Part shown: one piece after another, positions 59,302 to 64,000 of the stretch
Layout of the letters: the number at the start of each line of letters is the position of its first letter
How positions within the stretch are numbered: the first letter of the stretch is position 1
Assembly (NCBI GenBank): GCA_002439165.1
Contig: DJTE01000017.1
Span: 48,944-112,943 of the forward strand
DNA: 64,000 nt
From: Chryseobacterium indologenes
GTDB lineage: Bacteria; Bacteroidota; Bacteroidia; Flavobacteriales; Weeksellaceae
Direction: 5' to 3'
Made by a program: the position numbers and the translations under genes
The notes under the pieces: model-generated
What the model saw: the letters and a program-made list of their open reading frames with translations, nothing else
Told to the model about the DNA's origin: nothing
Database searches by the model: none

Positions 59302-60774
59302 ATGAGTGAAAATTATGACATCGCCATTTTCGGAGGCGGAATTTCAGGGTTTTCGGCAGCTTTGAGATTACAGAGCAGAGGATTTAAGACTGTTGTATTG
59401 GAGGCTCATGGACAATTGGGCGGCTGTGCCGGTTTTTTTACCCGGAAGAATTTTTCATTTGATGTGGGAGCAACAACTTTGGTTGATTTTGTAAAGGGAG
59501 GAGTAGGGGGTAATTTTTTCAGAGATATTGGTTTAGATATCCCTGAGGGAAGCTATCTTGATTATATAGCCTGGCTTCCGGACAGGCAGGTTACCCTTTA
59601 CCGGGATTCTGAAAAGTGGCAAAAGGAACGTTTGGAAAAGCTCGGCTCAAGCCGGAATCATATAAAATTCTGGAAGCTGATGGATAAAGTAACAAAAGTG
59701 TTCTGGAATGCCAGCAGGAAAAACATTAAACTGCCTATCAGGACTCCTGCTGATCTCTATCACGTTATCAAAAGTATCGGGATCAGCAACCTGTACCTGG
59801 TGAGGTATCTGAATTCAAGCATGCTTGATGTTTTAAAGCAATATAATCTGGAACATGACAAGCCTCTTCTGGGTTTACTGTCGGCCCTGATTGAAGATAC
59901 GGTACACAGCAGTATAGACAAGGCTCCGTTTATCAACTCGGCGCTGGGAACCACTATCCGGGGAGCCGGACTTATGAGGGCAAACGGCGGAATGAAAGGT
60001 TTCTGGAATTATTTATCAGAATATTATTTAAAGTCAGGCGGAACCATAAAAAAAGGAAACAGGGTGACCGGCTTTGAGCATGAAACGGATCACTGGCAAA
60101 TCATTACCGGTAAAAGAGTATTTAAAGCCCAAAAGATCATCAGTTCATTACCCATAGACGTAACCCACGCCATCAGTCCTGATTCCATAAAAAATAAGCT
60201 GCTGCCTTTCATCACAGAAAACAAGGACTACCGGGGAGGTGCAATTGTTGTTTTCTTAGGGGTTCCGGAGGAAGAGATTTCCGGGCAGATTCTTACCCAT
60301 CACCAGATTCTGCTGGATTATGATTCAAAGCTGGGAAACGGGAACAATATGTTTATTTCTGTCTCCTGTAAAGGTGATGTGGTTTCTGCACCTGAAGGTT
60401 TCCGATCAGTAATGATTTCCACCCATTGCGGGATTGATGAGTGGCAGGGTTTATCAGAAGCCGGCTACGAGTTCAAAAAGCAGCAGATCGGGCAGTATCT
60501 GATCGAACAGGCCAGAAAGGTATATCCTGATCTTGGAAAAAATCCGGTGATTTATGAAATCGGAACTCCTTTAACGTATCAGAAATTCACAGGAAGGACC
60601 AACGGAAGCGTGGGAGGATTCAAACAAACGATGAAAAATGTAAATTTCAATGCGGTTCCCCATGATATAGGCATTAAAAACTTCTGGCTTACAGGCGACA
60701 ACACATGGCCCGGGCTTGGAACGGTGGCAGGACTGATTTCAGGAAGAATAGCAAGTGAATATGCATCAAAATAA
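59302..60774 (+). CDS. CrtI-like FAD-dependent oxidoreductase/isomerase
   Basis: 490 residues. N-terminal FAD-binding GGGISGFSAALRLQSRGF (about 10-27) followed by LGGCAGFF, and C-terminal LTGDNTWPGLGTVAGLISGR (about 464-483), the pattern of phytoene desaturase, carotenoid isomerase and retinol saturase relatives. NAD-binding residues are not evident. A carotenoid substrate is possible since flavobacteria make such pigments, but no crt genes are next to it. The flanking genes are small unknown proteins. Confidence 0.88.
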   Translation: MSENYDIAIFGGGISGFSAALRLQSRGFKTVVLEAHGQLGGCAGFFTRKNFSFDVGATTLVDFVKGGVGGNFFRDIGLDIPEGSYLDYIAWLPDRQVTLYRDSEKWQKERLEKLGSSRNHIKFWKLMDKVTKVFWNASRKNIKLPIRTPADLYHVIKSIGISNLYLVRYLNSSMLDVLKQYNLEHDKPLLGLLSALIEDTVHSSIDKAPFINSALGTTIRGAGLMRANGGMKGFWNYLSEYYLKSGGTIKKGNRVTGFEHETDHWQIITGKRVFKAQKIISSLPIDVTHAISPDSIKNKLLPFITENKDYRGGAIVVFLGVPEEEISGQILTHHQILLDYDSKLGNGNNMFISVSCKGDVVSAPEGFRSVMISTHCGIDEWQGLSEAGYEFKKQQIGQYLIEQARKVYPDLGKNPVIYEIGTPLTYQKFTGRTNGSVGGFKQTMKNVNFNAVPHDIGIKNFWLTGDNTWPGLGTVAGLISGRIASEYASK

Positions 60775-60787
60775 AAACATAAAACCC

Positions 60788-61180
60788 ATGACGGAATTTG
60801 AAGAATACAGGGAAATGGTTCTTGACAAGGTTTTGACGGATCTGTTTTTTACAGAACAGGAAGGACCTCATGATTATATGTCCGGAATTTCACCTGCCTA
60901 TTATTTTTCGACTATCATGGAATTGAATCAACATGAAAAACTGCGGCTGGGAAATGATTTTATAACAGAATGGAATGAAGAACAGCCGATCATAAAGCTT
61001 ACCAATAAAAACTGGAATCTACCGGAAAACCTGATATTTACAGATCAGAAAATCACGGACCTCACCCAGGACGAATACGGCCGGCTGGCTCTTCATCTTG
61101 AAAACGGAACTATGATTTACCATACAATTGATTATGGCGACCAGTTATTTATTGAAAACGAAACAATTAATCCCGGTTAA
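60788..61180 (+). CDS. Hypothetical protein after the FAD oxidoreductase
   Basis: 130 residues from the Met at 60788 (MTEFEEYREM); the frame is open from 60755 and would overlap the oxidoreductase by 20 bases. Acidic, soluble, no family recognised. Contains NLPENLIFTDQKITDLTQDE and GTMIYHTIDYGDQLFIENE. Composition is that of a small folded cytoplasmic protein. It is in the same direction as all genes from 59302 to 63730. Confidence 0.6.
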   Translation: MTEFEEYREMVLDKVLTDLFFTEQEGPHDYMSGISPAYYFSTIMELNQHEKLRLGNDFITEWNEEQPIIKLTNKNWNLPENLIFTDQKITDLTQDEYGRLALHLENGTMIYHTIDYGDQLFIENETINPG

Positions 61181-61190
61181 GACTTTTTAA

Positions 61191-61754
61191 ATGAGAAAAC
61201 AAAAAAAGAAATACGCGAAATGCCCATGCTGCTCCATAGAGAAACACAGTACAGAGATTACAGTATGCCTGTCTATTCTTGAAAAGATCATCATGAAATA
61301 TTATAACAGCCCTGCTTCTGATGCTTATGAAATGTTGGTTGACAGTAGTTATCAATGGGCCTGTGACGACTGTTTAAACCGCAAAAAAGCCATTGTAGCC
61401 TTTCCCGCGTTCCAAAATAACGAGCTGAAATCCTATTTGGCTTACTATGATACGAAACTCACCTGCCGGACCTGCGGAACAGGGTTTATATTTGCCAAAG
61501 AGGAAAAAAAACTCTGGTATGAAACATTAAAATTCAGGATCGAAGCCATACCGGTAAACTGTTTACCGTGCAGAAAAAAAGTCCGTTTGCTGAAAATTGA
61601 AAATAATACCCTTTCTGATATCCTCAAAAAAGCCGACCATGACATTTCAATGGAAGACCTTAAAAAGCTTGTAGAAATTTACACAAACTGGAATAAACCG
61701 GAAAAAGTATCCTATTATCAAAAGCTGATCAGGAAAAGACTCAAAACATTATAA
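61191..61754 (+). CDS. Hypothetical Cys-rich protein with zinc-ribbon-like CxxC pairs
   Basis: 187 residues, basic start (MRKQKKKYAKCPCC). CxxC pairs occur at about 11-14 (CPCC), 61-64 (CDDC), 90-93 (CRTC) and 127-130 (CLPC), a zinc-binding pattern. The C-terminal 45 residues are helical (MEDLKKLVEIYTNWNKPEKV), TPR-like. No named family recognised. It could bind nucleic acid or protein. Confidence 0.65.
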   Translation: MRKQKKKYAKCPCCSIEKHSTEITVCLSILEKIIMKYYNSPASDAYEMLVDSSYQWACDDCLNRKKAIVAFPAFQNNELKSYLAYYDTKLTCRTCGTGFIFAKEEKKLWYETLKFRIEAIPVNCLPCRKKVRLLKIENNTLSDILKKADHDISMEDLKKLVEIYTNWNKPEKVSYYQKLIRKRLKTL

Positions 61755-61766
61755 CAGCCATAGATT

Positions 61767-62006
61767 ATGAAGCAGTTTACCGGAATTCTCATCATCATCC
61801 TTACCGGCATAAGCACGCTGGCATTGGCAGCCATGATTATTGTCTGTATCGCTATGAGAACCAGCTATTGGGACAGTGAAATGGGTAATGAAGCCTCCGG
61901 GTTTTATAATGCTGCGGTACTGATGACTTTCTTTATCAGCCTGCCTACAATAGCTTTATGGTACATTTTATTGCAGCAGAGAAAACAAAATACCAACTCC
62001 AAATAG
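61767..62006 (+). CDS. Small two-helix membrane protein, 79 residues
   Basis: Membrane helices at about 6-28 (ILIIILTGISTLALAAMIIV) and 46-68 (AAVLMTFFISLPTIALWYIL), with a polar loop between and a Gln/Lys/Asn-rich tail. No family recognised. Start 12 bases after the preceding gene. Confidence 0.6.
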   Translation: MKQFTGILIIILTGISTLALAAMIIVCIAMRTSYWDSEMGNEASGFYNAAVLMTFFISLPTIALWYILLQQRKQNTNSK

Positions 62007-62013
62007 TTCAACA

Positions 62014-62499
62014 ATGAAAATCATTATTGCCTCCCTGCTCATGGGTATAAGCATGCTGTTCTTTTCAAAAAAAGAAACACACAGCGGAATTGAGGGAACA
62101 TGGAATTTGAACCTGTATACCCTTGATTCAGATACCCTTTATTTTGAAAATTCTGAAAAGCATACATTCCGTTATTTCGAAAAAACCATGAAAAATCCTG
62201 CAGATACGGACGAAAGAAAGAATAAAGTTAAAGCCGAAAGTCAAAAATTGTATAATCAGTTGAAAACAGTTGAATTACAGATCAGTAAAAACACCATCCA
62301 GTCTTACCGGTCCGGCGGAATGCTGACAGAAATCAACTTAAAATATAAAATATCAGACGGAAAGATTATTCCTGATGAAAAAGGAAACCGGAAACATCAG
62401 TATACCATTGACTTTGATGAAAGTACGGATCAGCTGACCATAAGGCACGGCGGTTCCGGGGTGAATATCGTAAACAGATATTCGAGGGTGAAAAAATAA
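62014..62499 (+). CDS. Exported hypothetical protein, lipocalin-like start
   Basis: 161 residues. A hydrophobic N-terminus (IIIASLLMGISMLFFS) is followed by GIEGTWNLNLYTLDSDTLYF, the GxW pattern that opens lipocalin-like barrels, and then charged beta segments (QYTIDFDESTDQLTIRHGGSG). Probably exported or membrane-attached. No closer family; 7 bases after the preceding gene. Confidence 0.6.
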   Translation: MKIIIASLLMGISMLFFSKKETHSGIEGTWNLNLYTLDSDTLYFENSEKHTFRYFEKTMKNPADTDERKNKVKAESQKLYNQLKTVELQISKNTIQSYRSGGMLTEINLKYKISDGKIIPDEKGNRKHQYTIDFDESTDQLTIRHGGSGVNIVNRYSRVKK

Positions 62500-62518
62500 T
62501 ATTTTGCTTTAAACGACA

Positions 62519-62893
62519 GTGAAGTACAAAGCCAGCCATGCACCCATGAAATATCCGGAAAAAAAGATTGAAAATTTCACGATCACTACAACCTGTGAAA
62601 AAGTAATTCTTGATTATAAAAAGACACCCAAAGACCGGTTCGATGGCTTCATGGTTCTGATCATTGGAATTCTTCTTTCAATAGCCACCTACTTTTTAAT
62701 GCTTCAGGGCATCAGAGTGACAAGTTATATCACTATTGCCGGAGGGCTTATTTTCGCGTTTCAGGCCGTCTATCAGACTATTTCAGGAATTTCCCGGATA
62801 TTCCAGCCTTCCAGAAATCTATTGGTTATAGATAAAAAAGAGGAAAAAATTATAATAAAACGAGCCTTTTTTCATCAAAAATATATCCGTTAA
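62519..62893 (+). CDS. Membrane protein, apparent N-terminal part of a frameshifted gene
   Basis: 124 residues. Two membrane helices (about 43-62, GFMVLIIGILLSIATYFLML; 68-88) precede the start of a PH-like beta domain (NLLVIDKKEEKIIIKRAFF) that stops abruptly at HQKYIR. In the next frame the sequence continues without stop as KEVQTLIVNGQKEKVF and onward. A lost base near 62866-62880, in the T6 or A5 run, explains both. So this looks like the first half of a single 210-residue gene. A Met at 62546 is an alternative start. Confidence 0.55.
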   Translation: MKYKASHAPMKYPEKKIENFTITTTCEKVILDYKKTPKDRFDGFMVLIIGILLSIATYFLMLQGIRVTSYITIAGGLIFAFQAVYQTISGISRIFQPSRNLLVIDKKEEKIIIKRAFFHQKYIR

Positions 62894-62913
62894 AAGAAGT
62901 TCAAACACTTATT

Positions 62914-63156
62914 GTGAACGGGCAAAAAGAGAAAGTCTTCACAGGAGAACAAATAAGACGGACGTATTGTTCAGTAAATATAAAACTGACCAATAGCTCT
63001 GTGGAACAACTTTTCGTCATTAATACCCGCCGCTTTTTCCAGGCTTCTTCTGAGAAGATCGAAACTGAGCTCTACACAGTGGCAAAACAACTTACCACAG
63101 AATTAAACAGACACCTGAAACTGAACTGCAGATGGTCCGGATACCACGAAGAATAA
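62914..63156 (+). CDS. C-terminal part of the frameshifted membrane/PH-like gene
   Basis: 80 residues if started at GTG 62914, but the frame is open further upstream and in register with the end of the preceding gene after a -1 shift. Contents (INTRRFFQASSEKIETELYT, KQLTTELNRHLKLNCRWSGY) look like the end of a bacterial PH-type domain plus a helix. It is unlikely to be a separate gene. Confidence 0.45.
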   Translation: MNGQKEKVFTGEQIRRTYCSVNIKLTNSSVEQLFVINTRRFFQASSEKIETELYTVAKQLTTELNRHLKLNCRWSGYHEE

Positions 63157-63202
63157 AGCAGGTTCCTTATACTATTTATATCTTTATACCAAAATAACCT
63201 TC

Positions 63203-63730
63203 ATGAAATTTTTAACCTCTATCTTACTGCTTATTCCGTGTCTTCTTTTGTCACAGCATTCCCATACTGATGAACAGAATCTACCTTTCTTCGATTTTGA
63301 CCAGATCGATCATTATTCGATAAAAATAGGCACCGATAAGATTTCTGAAATGGAATTTAAACCGCAGAAAAAAGATGCTTTACTCCTGAAGATTATCAGA
63401 GGAAACTATCCTGAGAAAACTGATCCTGACATTTCAAAAACATTAACAGATCATGGCTTCAGTATAAAAGCCGTAGATAAAGCCCTGTATTCCGGGTTAA
63501 ATGATATTTTCAGTGAAAAAGAATGCAGTGATCATATTGGCGGAGGTTTTTGCATTCCTACTTTCAGAGATATTCTGGTTTTCAGAAAAGAGGATAAAGT
63601 AGTGGGAGTGGTTAAATTATGTTACCAATGCCGTTTTGCCATTCTAAGAGGAACACAAAAAAATGTGAGGAATTTTGGGAGTTGCGGGGATTTTCTGAGG
63701 TTGGAGAAGTTACTGGAGAATAAGCCATGA
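63203..63730 (+). CDS. Secreted hypothetical protein with four clustered Cys
   Basis: 175 residues with a signal peptide (MKFLTSILLLIPCLLLSQ). Cys residues occur in KECSDHIGGGFCIP, KLCYQCRF and FGSCGDF, possibly disulphides or a metal site. No family recognised. It stands 46 bases after the preceding gene and is the last plus-strand gene. Confidence 0.65.
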   Translation: MKFLTSILLLIPCLLLSQHSHTDEQNLPFFDFDQIDHYSIKIGTDKISEMEFKPQKKDALLLKIIRGNYPEKTDPDISKTLTDHGFSIKAVDKALYSGLNDIFSEKECSDHIGGGFCIPTFRDILVFRKEDKVVGVVKLCYQCRFAILRGTQKNVRNFGSCGDFLRLEKLLENKP

Positions 63731-63743
63731 TTTCATCTGACAA

Positions 63744-64000
63744 TTATTTGTAATCAAACCGGTCTTCATCCGGGTACCAATAAGTATTTAAAGCTGAAGT
63801 GAAAGTACCATTTTCATAGGCTTCCAAATAATCTTCTAAACTGCCTGATGTACCAAAGCCAACCACCCTGCCTGTTTCTTTTTCAACTAAGAAAGGAGCA
63901 TTGCCTACCAATGACTTATTAAAATTTCCTGTCAAAAGGTATTCTTTAGAATTATAATGGTAAATGTTACCATAAGATTTTTTAATAATATCATCTATAA
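63744..64000 (-). CDS. YrhB/Imm35-like protein, C-terminal part (5' end outside window)
   Basis: The minus-strand frame is open to the window edge, so the start is missing; 84 residues are visible. The segment NAPFLVEKETGRVVGFGTSG with LEDYLEAYENG resembles the YrhB/Imm35 immunity-type fold (a displayed value, then 'VEKETGRV', then a helix). Such proteins often protect against polymorphic toxins. Only a partial sequence is seen, so this is tentative. Confidence 0.55.
   Translation of the reverse strand, partial: IDDIIKKSYGNIYHYNSKEYLLTGNFNKSLVGNAPFLVEKETGRVVGFGTSGSLEDYLEAYENGTFTSALNTYWYPDEDRFDYK

Noticed and set aside
62860..62900. Programmed -1 frameshift site.
   Set aside because: No X-XXY-YYZ slippery heptamer in the correct frame; a base lost in a homopolymer run is simpler.

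Overview
The window looks like chromosome from a Flavobacteriia member close to Chryseobacterium (Weeksellaceae). The evidence is AT-rich DNA, the Bacteroidota -7 promoter word TAnnTTTG ahead of many genes, almost no Shine-Dalgarno sequences, a type IX secretion sorting domain on an RCC1-repeat protein, and the gene content itself. The genus is inferred from protein style, not from a search.

Layout. 1-2214: the end of a TonB-dependent receptor and a PepSY membrane protein, an iron-uptake pair. 2297-4906: a ROK sugar kinase whose last codons and 3' flank are tandemly triplicated (3 x about 471 bp). 4907-10917: msrA, a membrane protein of unknown role, a small exported Gly/Asn-rich peptide behind a possibly structured leader, a TPR lipoprotein histidine kinase with its response regulator, a lone HsdR-N-type nuclease domain and a small secreted basic protein. 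10919-12846: ElaA-type acetyltransferase, EngB GTPase and an alpha/beta hydrolase on the minus strand. 13041-30078: a complete Bacteroidota-type dcw cluster (mraZ, rsmH, ftsL-like, ftsI, murE, mraY, murD, ftsW, murG, murC, ftsQ, ftsA, ftsZ) followed by a YqeY-like gene. The cluster starts with spaced MraZ boxes and carries several dispersed hairpin repeats between genes.

30466-35370: bacilliredoxin, a GH3-family enzyme with an apparently leaderless start, three tiny membrane proteins and a TPR-TM-AraC regulator. 35392-40805: a minus-strand run mutL, rhomboid protease, two EEP-domain paralogues and two lipoproteins. 41017-47162: DUF1275 protein, USP-like protein, OmpR/HK pair, acetyltransferase, MocR-type regulator and a hypothetical gene. 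47317-48751: the RCC1 protein with a T9SS tail.

49015-58700 is the most interesting region. On the minus strand it runs YbjN-like protein, PspA/IM30, an NfeD/YqiJ-like OB-fold membrane protein, flotillin, and a 1601-residue AAA+ ATPase of the 'DNA repair ATPase' type, with a divergent XRE/S24-like regulator. It reads as a membrane-stress or membrane-domain remodelling module with a very large ATPase partner. A tRNA-Leu(UAG) follows. The last 5 kb hold a CrtI-like FAD enzyme preceded by a 43-codon ORF, a run of small unrecognised genes including one that appears frameshifted, and at the window edge a partial gene resembling YrhB/Imm35 immunity proteins.
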